Source: Nodosilinea sp. PGN35 (GTDB lineage Bacteria > Cyanobacteriota > Cyanobacteriia > Phormidesmidales > Phormidesmidaceae). From it: a DNA stretch of 64,000 bases. Of the stretch, positions 18,714 through 26,996 are shown piece after piece. Position 1 is the first letter of the stretch. Each line of letters starts with the position of its first letter. Below the pieces are notes generated by a model, which ran no database searches, was not told the origin of the DNA, and saw only the letters and a list, made by a program, of their open reading frames with translations. The DNA lies in NCBI RefSeq assembly GCF_029109325.1, contig NZ_JAQKQJ010000018.1:310001-374000 (forward strand), in the 5' to 3' direction. Both the position numbers and the translations under genes were made by a program.

Positions 18714-19013
18714 ATGCCAGACTGTGATCCTTTGCTCGATAGTGCCCTGGCCTACCGCCCGACGGTGTACGAATATTGCCAACTGGCCCTGCGCCCCACC
18801 CTCGATCGGGCGGCAGCGGAGCGCATGGAAGAAATTTTGCGGCGGGCCGAAGCCGAACCCCTGCTGAATCTTTTGATCGATGAAGCCGATGGCCTGGTGG
18901 CTCGATTGCAGCCCTGCCTGGGAGAGCAGCGATTACAGCAGCAGCAGCAGCGCCTGCGTGACGCCATCGATGCCCTTTGGGTAGACGAACTGCTGGCCAC
19001 CTGCGGCCCCTAG
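18714..19013 (+). CDS. Small conserved hypothetical protein
   Basis: The 99-residue, acidic, alpha-helical protein (MPDCDPLLDSALAYRPTVYEY..., with a Gln-rich stretch near residue 77) has no domain I recognise. The ATG at 18714 is chosen because AGGAGAG lies at a good ribosome-binding distance; an in-frame extension to 18570 has no such signal. It looks cytosolic. Confidence 0.6.
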   Translation: MPDCDPLLDSALAYRPTVYEYCQLALRPTLDRAAAERMEEILRRAEAEPLLNLLIDEADGLVARLQPCLGEQRLQQQQQRLRDAIDALWVDELLATCGP

Positions 19014-19045
19014 TACTGGACGGCATCAGTCAGCCCATCGTTCTA

Positions 19046-19087
19046 GGTGTTGGGTGTTGGGTGTCGGGTGTTGGGTGTTGGGTGTCG
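19046..19087. repeat. Perfect heptamer tandem array (STRR type)
   Basis: Six uninterrupted 7-mers GGTGTTG/GGTGTCG occur in the order T,T,C,T,T,C, so the unit is really a 21 bp motif repeated twice. Such short tandemly repeated repetitive sequences are typical of filamentous cyanobacteria. Confidence 0.9.
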
Positions 19088-19138
19088 GATACCTTGTATA
19101 GCCATAGTCACCTGGGTTAAGACACTCAGCAGCCTTAA

Positions 19139-19162
19139 AAACGATTGAACGTTCAATCGTTT
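19139..19162. promoter_or_regulatory. Perfect 24 bp palindrome (operator or terminator)
   Basis: Twelve-base arms, AAACGATTGAAC and its exact complement, meet without a spacer. It lies between the 3' ends of convergent genes, which favours a bidirectional terminator (stem of nine, loop AACGTT), but the stem is AT-rich and no T-run follows. Its TTGAACGTTCAA core also resembles TetR-type operators. Confidence 0.45.
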
Positions 19163-19358
19163 CTAGAAAGACTGTCCTAACCAGACTGGCTACAGCTACA
19201 CCTCGGCAGAGCCAGCACCTCTGCCCAAGCGGCACAGACTACTTGCCATGTAGCGATGGCCGTAGCGCTGCGGACATCTGCCCCTGGCGCTAGTCGAGGC
19301 CGCGCCGTGGCGTGCAGCCCTCGCCCCAGGCGTTGACCCCAGGTGTTGATAGACTGCC

Positions 19359-19598
19359 CTAACGGGTCTGGCGATGGCTATCGATCAGCGCTACGGCCAG
19401 GGCCAAAATCCCCAGGGGCAGAACGCCAAACTCAATGCCGGTGCCCTCGGCTTCATTGCGCCAGGCCAACACCAGCAGCCAGCCATCGCCAAGGCGAAAC
19501 GAAGGCACGTCGGCCAGCTGTAGTAGAGCCGGCAGGGCGAGAAACAAAAGCCCTAGGGTCAGCAGGGTGGCTAGAAAGACCTTGAGAAATTGTGTCAT
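19359..19598 (-). CDS. Small two-helix membrane protein
   Basis: The 79-residue protein has hydrophobic segments at about 5-27 (VFLATLLTLGLLFLALPALL) and 56-72 (FGVLPLGILALAVALI), separated by a short polar loop. No family is recognised. Composition and frame quality suggest it is real, but its role is unknown. Confidence 0.5.
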   Translation of the reverse strand: MTQFLKVFLATLLTLGLLFLALPALLQLADVPSFRLGDGWLLVLAWRNEAEGTGIEFGVLPLGILALAVALIDSHRQTR

Positions 19599-19794
19599 TA
19601 AATCCTGCTGCTACTGCTTTGCCCAGGGGTTGGATAGCCAAACAGATGCCCGTGGGTACAAAACTCCACCTGAGCTGTACTGTCATTGTCAGGGCTGGTG
19701 CTGGCTGCGTCATCTTTCCTGGGGCCAAACTGGCTTTACCGCCGCCGTGCTGGGCAATCTATGTCAGGCTTAGCACAGGCGCAGTGGGGGCAGT

Positions 19795-20115
19795 ATGGCA
19801 GCTTCTGGTTTGACCACGGGGCCCAGACGGTGGCTGGTGCAGGTGTGTCGGCATCGATCGTGCGATCGCGGCGGTTCGGCGGCGGTTCTGGCGGCTTTTG
19901 AGCAGCACCAGAGCGCCCGCATTTTGGTGGTCGCCAGCGACTGCATGGGCCAGTGCAGCGCCGGGCCAACGGTGAATGTGATGCCTGGCAACACCTGGTA
20001 CTGCCGGGTCGCCCCTGAGGATGTGCCGCGCATTGTAGAAGAGCATTTAGGGCATGGGGAACTGGTGCGCGATCGCCTGCACCCCCGATTTCATCCGGTA
20101 GACCCGTCTGCCTGA
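19795..20115 (+). CDS. Thioredoxin-like [2Fe-2S] ferredoxin domain protein
   Basis: This 106-residue protein has the cysteine pattern of thioredoxin-like [2Fe-2S] ferredoxins: VCRHRSC near residue 20, then DCMGQCSAGPTV around 50. The four Cys probably hold a 2Fe-2S cluster for electron transfer in the cytosol; the partner is unknown. The ATG at 19795 has a G-rich weak ribosome-binding site. Confidence 0.8.
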   Translation: MAASGLTTGPRRWLVQVCRHRSCDRGGSAAVLAAFEQHQSARILVVASDCMGQCSAGPTVNVMPGNTWYCRVAPEDVPRIVEEHLGHGELVRDRLHPRFHPVDPSA

Positions 20116-20193
20116 CGCGTTGCTACGTTAGCTGCCCGGCGACAGCGTCTTTGCCGACGCCCCGTGGCCGCCGTGGCCGCAGAGCCCAGGACG

Positions 20194-20772
20194 TTAGCCC
20201 GGCAAAATCGGCGTGACCGAGGGCAGAGCTGCCAAAATGCTGTTGACCTGCTCACCGTAGTCGGCTGCGGTCAGGGCCGGGATGCTCGTGTCTAGGGTGA
20301 CTGACTCACTCAATTTTACCCAGGAGCGGCAGCCGCTATAGCCTGGGTGGCGGGGCAGCACCAGGGGAGACTCTAGCCGATAGGCCCGCAGCAGCAGAGC
20401 GTAGAGGGGGCGATCGGGCTGCCAGTTCAGGCGCTCCGTCACAAATTGCTCATTCCAGATCAAGTAGGGCAGCAGCGGCGTCACGGCGGCGGCGGTGGCC
20501 AGCGGTAGGGCGTGGGTAATGGTGGCCCAGCCGGTAAAGCAAACCTGGTCGGTATCGGGAGCAGCCCCCTGCACCGCCAAGAGCCGAAATGGTTCCTTGA
20601 GTAGCGAAATGTGCTGATGCTCCAGGGTGGGCAGCAGCAGCACCTCCTGCGCCGCGAGGGAAAACTGCCCCTGAGCTTCGCGAATGCCGCCCTTGCGCAA
20701 CAAAAGAACGGTCTCCCCCTGCAGGAGCGCCGTCACCGCCGCCTGCCATTCTTTGAGTACCCAAGACACCAT
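20194..20772 (-). CDS. DUF1802 family protein
   Basis: The 192-residue protein starts MVSWVLKEWQAAVTALLQGETVLLLRKGGIRE, with the conserved LLRKGGI segment of DUF1802, and continues FSLAAQEVLLLPTLEHQ. The family is widespread in cyanobacteria with unknown function. The ATG at 20772 fits family starts. It is 73 bp downstream of the HAD gene on the same strand, so the two may form an operon. Confidence 0.82.
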   Translation of the reverse strand: MVSWVLKEWQAAVTALLQGETVLLLRKGGIREAQGQFSLAAQEVLLLPTLEHQHISLLKEPFRLLAVQGAAPDTDQVCFTGWATITHALPLATAAAVTPLLPYLIWNEQFVTERLNWQPDRPLYALLLRAYRLESPLVLPRHPGYSGCRSWVKLSESVTLDTSIPALTAADYGEQVNSILAALPSVTPILPG

Positions 20773-20845
20773 TGGCTGGCCTCCGTCGTATCTGATCCCA
20801 GGGTATTTTACTGGGCTGGCCCTCGGGCAACAATCCACGATCACC

Positions 20846-21598
20846 CTAGGCGATTCGCCAGGTCAGATCATCCCAGTGATTGAGTACGAGGGTAGCGCCA
20901 GCGACGGGCGATCGCCCCCAGGGCTCCGACACCGAGATAAACCCCGCTGCCTGGGCTTGCTCGGCCAGGGCAAAGTCAGCCCGACTATCCCCCACGACGA
21001 GGGTGCGGGCGATAGGAACCTGGAGGCGATCGCATACCTCTCTCAGCAGCGTCGGGTCGGGCTTGGGCGGTTCCCCCGGCGCGGTGCCCCGCGATACCTG
21101 CACCCAGGGCGTCAGGTCGTAGCAGCTGAGAAATTCTTCCACGTAGGCGGGGCTGTCAGACGACAGCACCCCGATTTTGAGGGGACTGTGGTGCAACCGC
21201 TCCAGCATGGCCGCTGTACCGTCAAAAGGTGGCGTGTAAGCCGCCTTGCCGTTGCGGGCGGCATTGACTGCCGCAAAGCAGTCTGCCACCAGTTCCGTCA
21301 CCTGCTCGGCTGGGTAGCCCAACCGCACCAGCACCGCCACCGCTCCCTGGCGGTTGGCCTCGCGGGTGCCCGCCGCCATCAGCCCGTCGGGGTCGATGCT
21401 GCGGGCCGAGACGCCAAAGCAGTCGAGCAGGGCCTGAACGAGGTCGTCGCTACCCCCCACGGCGGCGGCACAGGCTTCGGCCCGGGCGATCGCCGTGCGC
21501 TGCAACAGCCCCCGCGAGTCGGCCAGAGTGCCGTCTTTGTCAAAGACGATCGCCTCTATATCCTCAATCCACCGCCGCCCACACCGCACCGTCACCAT
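20846..21598 (-). CDS. HAD-superfamily phosphatase
   Basis: HAD motif I (VFDKDGTLADS) is at about residue 17, a conserved Lys in PPKPDPTLL, and motif IV as VGDSRADFALAEQAQAAGF. The cap between residues ~30 and 110 is helical, like phosphoglycolate-phosphatase-type enzymes. It hydrolyses a small phosphate ester, substrate unknown. The ATG at 21598 is preferred; the frame extends to 21637 into an operator-like palindrome. It diverges from aspS. Confidence 0.85.
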   Translation of the reverse strand: MVTVRCGRRWIEDIEAIVFDKDGTLADSRGLLQRTAIARAEACAAAVGGSDDLVQALLDCFGVSARSIDPDGLMAAGTREANRQGAVAVLVRLGYPAEQVTELVADCFAAVNAARNGKAAYTPPFDGTAAMLERLHHSPLKIGVLSSDSPAYVEEFLSCYDLTPWVQVSRGTAPGEPPKPDPTLLREVCDRLQVPIARTLVVGDSRADFALAEQAQAAGFISVSEPWGRSPVAGATLVLNHWDDLTWRIA

Positions 21599-21643
21599 CT
21601 CTACACCCTCCCCAAAAACTGCCTGAACCCCAATCAACGGAAA

Positions 21644-21674
21644 ACGTTCTAACGTTAGAACGTGGGAACGTTCT
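21644..21674. promoter_or_regulatory. Palindromic operator-like cluster between HAD gene and aspS
   Basis: A perfect 20 bp palindrome ACGTTCTAACGTTAGAACGT (21644-21663) is followed by GAACGTTC (21666-21673). The word AACGTTCT thus occurs as a direct repeat 24 bp apart, just upstream of the predicted aspS -35 box. This layout suits a dimeric repressor or activator; no regulator can be named. Confidence 0.6.
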
Positions 21675-21684
21675 CAAAAAACCG

Positions 21685-21713
21685 TTCGCAGCTCACCCAC
21701 TATCCTAGATAAT
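21685..21713 (+). promoter_or_regulatory. Predicted sigma70-type promoter of aspS
   Basis: TTCGCA (21685-21690) and GATAAT (21708-21713) are spaced by 17 bp, matching four and five of six consensus positions. Transcription would start near 21720, about 25 bp before the aspS ATG. Confidence 0.55.
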
Positions 21714-21745
21714 GGGAAGGTTTTGAAAAATAAGCTAAGTTCACT

Positions 21746-23539
21746 ATGCGCACCCACTACTGCGGCACCCTGCGGGCCAGCGACATTGGCAGCACCGTCA
21801 CCCTGTTCGGCTGGGTCGATCGCCGCCGCGACCACGGGGGTGTGGTTTTCATTGATTTGCGCGATCGCACCGGAGTCGTGCAGATCGTCAGCGACCCCGA
21901 GCGCACCCCTGCCTCCTACCCTCAGGCCGACCTGCTGCGCAACGAGTACGTGGTCAAAATCCAGGGCCGGGTGAGCCAGCGCCAGGAGGGTTCGATCAAC
22001 CCCAAGCTGCCCACCGGGGAGATCGAGATCTACGCCGACACCATTGAGCTGCTAAACGCGGTGCGTAAGCCGCTGCCTTTCCAGGTGTCTACGGCAGATT
22101 CAGAATCGGTACGCGAAGACCTGCGGCTGCGCTATCGCTATCTGGATCTGCGGCGGGAACGGATGGCCCAGAACCTGCGCATTCGCCACGAGGTCACCAA
22201 GGCCATCCGCCGCTTCCTCGAAGACGAGGAGGGCTTCTACGAGGTCGAAACCCCGATTCTCACCCGCTCCACCCCCGAGGGCGCGCGGGACTACCTGGTG
22301 CCCTCGCGGGTCAATCCCGGCGAGTTCTACGCCCTGCCCCAGTCGCCCCAGCTGTTCAAGCAGCTGCTGATGGTCGCCGGGGTCGATCGCTACTACCAGA
22401 TCGCCCGCTGCTTCCGCGACGAAGACCTGCGCGCCGATCGCCAGCCCGAGTTCACCCAGCTGGACATGGAGATGAGCTTCATGACCCAGGACGAGATCCT
22501 GGCCCTAAACGAAGCCCTGGTGGCCCATATTTTTAAGGCGGTCAAGGGCGTCGAAATTCCCCGCCCCTTTCCCCGACTGACCTACGCCGAGGCCATGGAT
22601 CGCTACGGCTGCGACAAGCCCGACACCCGCTACGGCCTGGAGCTGGTAGATGTGTCTGACCTGGTGAAGGACTGCGGCTTTAAGGTGTTTTCAGGGGCGG
22701 TGGCCGACGGCGGCATCGTCAAGGTGCTGCCGATTCCCAACGGCAACGACCAGATCTCCAACGTGCGGATCAAGCCGGGGGGCGACGTGTTTAAGATTGC
22801 CGCCGAGGCCGGAGCCAAGGGCTTGGCCTACGTGCGGGTGCGGGCTGACGGCGCGGTGGACACGATTGGGGCGATCAAGGACAACCTGAATGCTGACCAA
22901 ATGGCGGAACTGCTGCGCCGCACCAACGCCACGGAGGGCACCCTGCTGCTGTTTGGGGCGGGGCCGACGGATATTGTCAACGCCACGCTGGATCGGGTGC
23001 GCCAGGCGATCGCCCGCGAGATGAACCTGATCCCCGAGGGCACCTACAACCTGCTGTGGGTGACCGACTTCCCCATGTTTGAGTGGAACGCCGACGAGCA
23101 GCGGCTTGAGGCTCTGCACCACCCCTTCACCGCCCCCAACCCCGACGACATCGACGACCTCAAGACCGCTCGCGCCATTGCCTACGACATCGTGCTCAAC
23201 GGCTACGAGATCGGCGGCGGCAGCCTGCGCATCTACCAGCCCGAGGTGCAGAGCCGGGTGTTTGAGACCATTGGCCTCAGCGACGCCGAAGCCCGCGACA
23301 AGTTTGGCTTTTTGCTCGAAGCCTTTGAGTACGGCACTCCGCCCCACGGCGGCATCGCCTACGGCCTCGACCGCATCGTCATGCTGCTGGCAGGCGAAGA
23401 GTCGATTCGCGATGCGATCGCCTTTCCCAAAACCCAGCAGGCCCGCTGTCTGCTCACCCAGGCTCCCTCGGGGGTAGACGAGGCTCAGCTCAAGGAGCTG
23501 TACGTCGCCTCTACCTACGACCCCGAGGCCGACGAGTAG
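21746..23539 (+). CDS. aspS: Aspartyl-tRNA synthetase
   Basis: This class II synthetase of 597 residues charges tRNA-Asp. It has the N-terminal OB-fold (MRTHYCGTLRASDIG...VTLFGWVDRRRDHGG), motif 2 (RCFRDEDLRADRQPEFTQLDME), the bacterial-type GAD insertion (about 285-430) and motif 3 near the C-terminus (GIAYGLDRIVMLL). Length and domain order match bacterial AspRS. The ATG at 21746 follows a promoter and operator-like palindromes. Confidence 0.98.
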   Translation: MRTHYCGTLRASDIGSTVTLFGWVDRRRDHGGVVFIDLRDRTGVVQIVSDPERTPASYPQADLLRNEYVVKIQGRVSQRQEGSINPKLPTGEIEIYADTIELLNAVRKPLPFQVSTADSESVREDLRLRYRYLDLRRERMAQNLRIRHEVTKAIRRFLEDEEGFYEVETPILTRSTPEGARDYLVPSRVNPGEFYALPQSPQLFKQLLMVAGVDRYYQIARCFRDEDLRADRQPEFTQLDMEMSFMTQDEILALNEALVAHIFKAVKGVEIPRPFPRLTYAEAMDRYGCDKPDTRYGLELVDVSDLVKDCGFKVFSGAVADGGIVKVLPIPNGNDQISNVRIKPGGDVFKIAAEAGAKGLAYVRVRADGAVDTIGAIKDNLNADQMAELLRRTNATEGTLLLFGAGPTDIVNATLDRVRQAIAREMNLIPEGTYNLLWVTDFPMFEWNADEQRLEALHHPFTAPNPDDIDDLKTARAIAYDIVLNGYEIGGGSLRIYQPEVQSRVFETIGLSDAEARDKFGFLLEAFEYGTPPHGGIAYGLDRIVMLLAGEESIRDAIAFPKTQQARCLLTQAPSGVDEAQLKELYVASTYDPEADE

Positions 23540-23576
23540 AATTGGGGTGAGGGATCGGTTGCAGGCTGATTCTCTC

Positions 23577-23604
23577 TGGTGGGCGGTGCCCACCCTACGA
23601 TTGC
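23577..23604. repeat. Partial copy of the GGGTGGGCA/TGCCCACCC repeat core
   Basis: GGTGGGCGGTGCCCACCCTACG is the inverted core of the longer dispersed element at 24285-24388 and 30780-30884. Here only the palindromic core is present, just upstream of the Uma2 gene. Confidence 0.6.
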
Positions 23605-23617
23605 CTGGGGTTTATTA

Positions 23618-24181
23618 ATGGTTGCCACTAAGCTCTCTCTGGCGGATTTTCTGAGCCTGGATACAGGCCCAGAAGCCCGCTGCGAATTTGCGGATGGGGA
23701 AGTGATCGAGATGCCGCCAGAGAGTCCGCGAAATATTTTGGTCTCATTATTTCTACTGCAACAGTTCTTGCAAATCCTGCCCTTGCCCTGGTTGCGGCGC
23801 ATGGATACCGAAATTGTGGTGTCTGGGCGAGTACGAATTCCGGATTTGCTGGTTCTGGGCGAAGATTTGGCAGCTCTGTTAGAAGACACGGGCCGCAGCA
23901 CCATCACCGAAGATATGCCAGCGCCGCTGTTAGTGGTAGAAGTAGTTTTCCCTGACAAAGCCAGTGAAGACCGCGACTACCGCTACAAGCGATCGGAGTA
24001 CGCGGCGCGGGGTATCCCAGAGTATTGGATTGTCGATCCGGCTAAGGCCACGGTGACGGTGCTGACCCTGGTGGATGGTCTCTACGAAGTCCAGGAGTTG
24101 TCGGGAACAGCCATGTTGAAGTCACCTCAGTTTCCGACCCTGAGCCTAGCTGTAGCCAAGGTACTCTCGCCAACGAGCTAA
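23618..24181 (+). CDS. Uma2 family (DUF820) endonuclease
   Basis: The 187-residue protein has the Uma2 PD-(D/E)XK fold: CEFADGEVIEMPPES, the first acidic motif in VRIPDLLVL, the second in LLVVEVVFPDKASEDRDYRYKRSEYAARGIPEYWIVDP. These nuclease-fold proteins are heavily expanded in cyanobacteria, often with no known target. It starts at ATG 23618. The preceding gap carries a repeat core, which suggests an accessory insertion after aspS. Confidence 0.88.
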   Translation: MVATKLSLADFLSLDTGPEARCEFADGEVIEMPPESPRNILVSLFLLQQFLQILPLPWLRRMDTEIVVSGRVRIPDLLVLGEDLAALLEDTGRSTITEDMPAPLLVVEVVFPDKASEDRDYRYKRSEYAARGIPEYWIVDPAKATVTVLTLVDGLYEVQELSGTAMLKSPQFPTLSLAVAKVLSPTS

Positions 24182-24210
24182 TGTCGTGCCTCTCTGTGCG
24201 CTGATCAAGC

Positions 24211-24278
24211 AGAAACCGGGTTTCTGTGGATAGGGGCGCTAAATCTTGATAGCTTTACCCCTGAGAAACCCGGTTTCT
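24211..24278. repeat. Paired AGAAACC.GGTTTCT palindromes forming a nested hairpin
   Basis: AGAAACCGGGTTTCT (24211-24225) and AGAAACCCGGTTTCT (24264-24278) are each palindromic and complementary to each other. Between them lie AGGGG / CCCCT and GCTA / TAGC arms, so the whole 68 bp can fold as one nested hairpin. Similar units are abundant in filamentous cyanobacteria. Confidence 0.7.
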
Positions 24279-24284
24279 GGACTT

Positions 24285-24388
24285 AGGAGATTTCTGGGAA
24301 AGAAGATCCCCGCTCTATCGGGCGACTCCAACCACCGTAGGGTGGCACTGCCCACCATTAGGGAGAAAGTTTTCCAGAAGTCGCCTTA
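24285..24388 (+). repeat. ~105 bp dispersed repeat, copy A
   Basis: This stretch matches 30780-30884 at roughly 85% by eye. Its core is bounded by 7 bp inverted ends GGCGACT (24321-24327) and AGTCGCC (24379-24385), with an inner GGGTGG / CCCACC palindrome. It codes for nothing and looks like a MITE-like or REP-type element. Confidence 0.8.
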
Positions 24389-24407
24389 CTGCACCAGCGC
24401 TCTCCCG

Positions 24408-25052
24408 CTAAGCTTCCTCAGAAACCTCAGCTAGAGCCTCCCCTTTGCGCTTGCGCAACGCAGCCACCCCCATGCCAATTAAGCCAGGCAGTAGAGCCGG
24501 AGTAGGAATAGCAGTGGTGTCCTTATTAAAAGTGAAGTTATCCAGAATGAACTGATTCCCAAAGCCTCCATAGCCAGCATTGATCCCACCTGAGGAGGTA
24601 AACCTGAGACGATCAACACCGATCCAATTGAAGGTAAATAGGGTTGGCGCAGTAGAGTCTACAACAACATTTTGAGAAAAGAGTGGATTTAGTCCCTGAA
24701 AGCCTTCTATCAAAATATTGAGGCTGTTATTCCATGCACCCGCTAGATAAGCACTGGTGAAGGTAAACGAACTACCGCTGGTAATCTCAGCAGGGTCTCC
24801 AAAAGCGTTAAAAGCTACATTTGGAGATGAAAAGGTGCCATTCTCATAACCAGAAAATGGAATAGTGTCTCCACTAATATTCCAAAAATTTTCCCAATTC
24901 AACCCACCGTATCCGCTTGAAATTGGACTTAGATCACCGGGTAGGTCGTCAAAAGTTAACGTTAAAGCCTGCGCTGACCCGGCCATTGTCAGGGCAACAC
25001 ACATTGCTCCGGCAGCGGCAAATGAAGCTTTTTTCGCAATTGCATGACTCAT
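24408..25052 (-). CDS. PTPA-CTERM sorting-domain protein (exported)
   Basis: This 214-residue protein has a signal peptide (KKASFAAAGAMCVALTMAGSAQA), a beta-rich Gly/Asn/Phe-rich secreted domain, and the C-terminal tripartite tail PTPALLPGLIGMGVAALRKRK. That tail is the PTPA variant of PEP-CTERM sorting signals: a proline motif, a helix, then basic residues. Such proteins are thought to be processed by an exosortase-like enzyme and displayed at the cell surface. No exosortase gene is in the window. The ATG at 25052 places the signal peptide at the N-terminus. Confidence 0.85.
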   Translation of the reverse strand: MSHAIAKKASFAAAGAMCVALTMAGSAQALTLTFDDLPGDLSPISSGYGGLNWENFWNISGDTIPFSGYENGTFSSPNVAFNAFGDPAEITSGSSFTFTSAYLAGAWNNSLNILIEGFQGLNPLFSQNVVVDSTAPTLFTFNWIGVDRLRFTSSGGINAGYGGFGNQFILDNFTFNKDTTAIPTPALLPGLIGMGVAALRKRKGEALAEVSEEA

Positions 25053-25468
25053 AAAACTCACTACCTTGAAAAGAAGGTGAATAAAACGGGTAGAGTTTTC
25101 CTGGAAGTGCGGTGAGTGGTAGAGGCAAGATGGCAGATGAGTTCTAGCAGGTGTATGCCTTCTAATCAGATGTAGGTTAGATATCTGAAAAGGTTTAGGT
25201 ACCATCTACTTGGCTATTAAAAACTGAATGCCGCACTATCGGAATTAGTTTCACCCCTCTTCCTCCAAAAAATCTAGAGCTTCTAAGGAATTTCACTGAA
25301 ACTTTGCAGAGCTAGTGCGTAGCACTACGTATTGCCTCTCCCGTGGCGCGGGTAAAGGCGATCGCCCCCCCGCTCACCCTCAGGACGTATAAAAACTTGC
25401 ACCATGAACGGTATTTCGTGGCAACCTATGGGCTTATAAAGAGAGTCCATTGGAGCCGTGTGGTCGTT

Positions 25469-26914
25469 ATGTCGCAGCAACAGGCAAGAGTCATTACTAG
25501 AGGCTGGCGTTCCCTCCGTAGGCCGGGGGGGCGCTGGCGCTACACGGTCTGGATAACGTTGGGTATCCTGGTCATTCTCTGCCCTGCGGCTCTCGCCCAG
25601 GGGGCTAATGCCGCTGACCTCCAGGTAGCGTTGGACACGGTGTGGGTGCTGGTGGCTGGGTTTCTGGTGTTCTTTATGAACGCTGGCTTTTGCATGCTCG
25701 AAACCGGCTTTTGCCGCAGCAAAAATGCCGTCAACCTGCTGGCCAAAAACCTGATTGTGTTTGGTCTCTCGACGCTGGCCTTTTGGGTGGTGGGCTTTGG
25801 GCTGATGTTTGGCGACGGCAACGCTCTGTTTGGGTTCTCGGGCTTTTTGCTGCAAGGGCCTGACAACAGCCCGGCGGTGGGCGAAGCTTACCGGGGCACC
25901 TTTAGCGCCCTAGACTGGGCGGGAGTGCCACTCAACGCCAAGTTTTTCTTTCAGCTGGCCTTTGCCGGTACCGCCGCCACCATCGTCTCTGGGGCGGTGG
26001 CTGAGCGCATTAAGTTCTTGGCCTTCTTTATTTTTAGTTTGCTGCTGGTGGGCATCTCTTACCCGATTACGGGTCACTGGGTGTGGGGCGGCGGCATGCT
26101 GGCCAATTTGGGGTTTTACGACTTTGCTGGCTCTACGGTGGTGCATTCGGTGGGGGGGTGGGCCGCGCTGATTGGGGCTGTGTTGCTGGGGCCTCGGCGG
26201 GGCCGCTTTCAGGCGCGCCCGGTGGCGATGCCGGGGCACAACCTGAGTATTTCGGCCCTGGGCTGTTTGATTTTGTGGCTGGGCTGGTTTGGCTTCAACC
26301 CCGGCTCGACTATGGCCGCCGACCCCTTTGCCATCAGCCACATTGTGGTGACCACCAACATCGCGGCGGCCCTCGGTGGCCTGTCCGCCACGGTCACCTC
26401 TTGGATCTATCTCAGCAAGCCCGATCTGTCGATGATTATCAATGGGGTGCTGGCGGGGCTGGTGGCGGTGACCGCATCCTGTGCCTACGTGACGCTGGGC
26501 AGCGCGGCGCTGATTGGCCTGGTGGCGGGCATTATTGTGGTGTTTTCAGTCACGCTGCTGGACGGGCTGAAAATTGACGATCCGGTGGGAGCTGTTTCGG
26601 TACACCTGGTGTGCGGTGTGTGGGGCACGCTGGCCCTGGGCTTGTTTAGCGTTAACCCTGGCATCTATCCCTGGTATGACCAGGAGTCGGGGCCCCTGGC
26701 GGGGTTGCTGATGGGGGGCGGCATTCAGCAGGTGCTGGTGCAGCTGCTGGGGATTGCGGTGGTCGGAGCGTTTACGGTGGCCTTTAGTCTGCTGTGCTGG
26801 CTGGCGCTGCGGGCGACCGTCGGCATTCGGGTCTCTGAGGCTGAGGAGATTCAGGGCCTCGACCTGGGGGAACACGCGATGGAAGCCTATCCAGAGTTTC
26901 AGGTGGGGCCGTGA
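25469..26914 (+). CDS. amt: Ammonium transporter (Amt family)
   Basis: The 481-residue Amt protein has a cleavable-type N-terminal segment (WITLGILVILCPAALAQ) before about eleven membrane helices. Signature pieces are DTVWVLVAGFLVFFMNAGF, GFCRSKNAVNLLAKN, the VHSVGGWAALIGA segment and VHLVCGVWG. It takes up ammonium across the inner membrane and is usually regulated by a PII protein; no glnB/glnK lies beside it here. The ATG at 25469 is preferred over an upstream in-frame start at 25343. TATAAA words at 25388 and 25435 may be -10 elements, but no good -35 is seen. Confidence 0.95.
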   Translation: MSQQQARVITRGWRSLRRPGGRWRYTVWITLGILVILCPAALAQGANAADLQVALDTVWVLVAGFLVFFMNAGFCMLETGFCRSKNAVNLLAKNLIVFGLSTLAFWVVGFGLMFGDGNALFGFSGFLLQGPDNSPAVGEAYRGTFSALDWAGVPLNAKFFFQLAFAGTAATIVSGAVAERIKFLAFFIFSLLLVGISYPITGHWVWGGGMLANLGFYDFAGSTVVHSVGGWAALIGAVLLGPRRGRFQARPVAMPGHNLSISALGCLILWLGWFGFNPGSTMAADPFAISHIVVTTNIAAALGGLSATVTSWIYLSKPDLSMIINGVLAGLVAVTASCAYVTLGSAALIGLVAGIIVVFSVTLLDGLKIDDPVGAVSVHLVCGVWGTLALGLFSVNPGIYPWYDQESGPLAGLLMGGGIQQVLVQLLGIAVVGAFTVAFSLLCWLALRATVGIRVSEAEEIQGLDLGEHAMEAYPEFQVGP

Positions 26915-26996
26915 CAATTTTGGATTGGGGCTTGGCGATTTTGGCCTGGGACGGGCCTGAGAAAATCCAAAATCTAAAATCCAAAGTCCAAAATTG
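26915..26996. terminator. Inverted-repeat terminator between amt and gvpL/F-like gene
   Basis: CAATTTTGGA at 26915-26924 pairs with TCCAAAATTG at 26987-26996, with further ATTTTGG / CCAAAAT words inside. It sits between convergent genes and is made of the AATCCAA-type heptamer words common in cyanobacterial spacers. Confidence 0.5.

Noticed and set aside
22691..23593. 300-codon open frame antisense to aspS
   Set aside because: Shadow of a GC-rich coding strand; aspS is certain and the antisense protein has no domain features.
25319..25332. NtcA-like site GTA-N8-TAT upstream of amt
   Set aside because: The last base deviates from GTAN8TAC and no -10 box lies at the expected distance.
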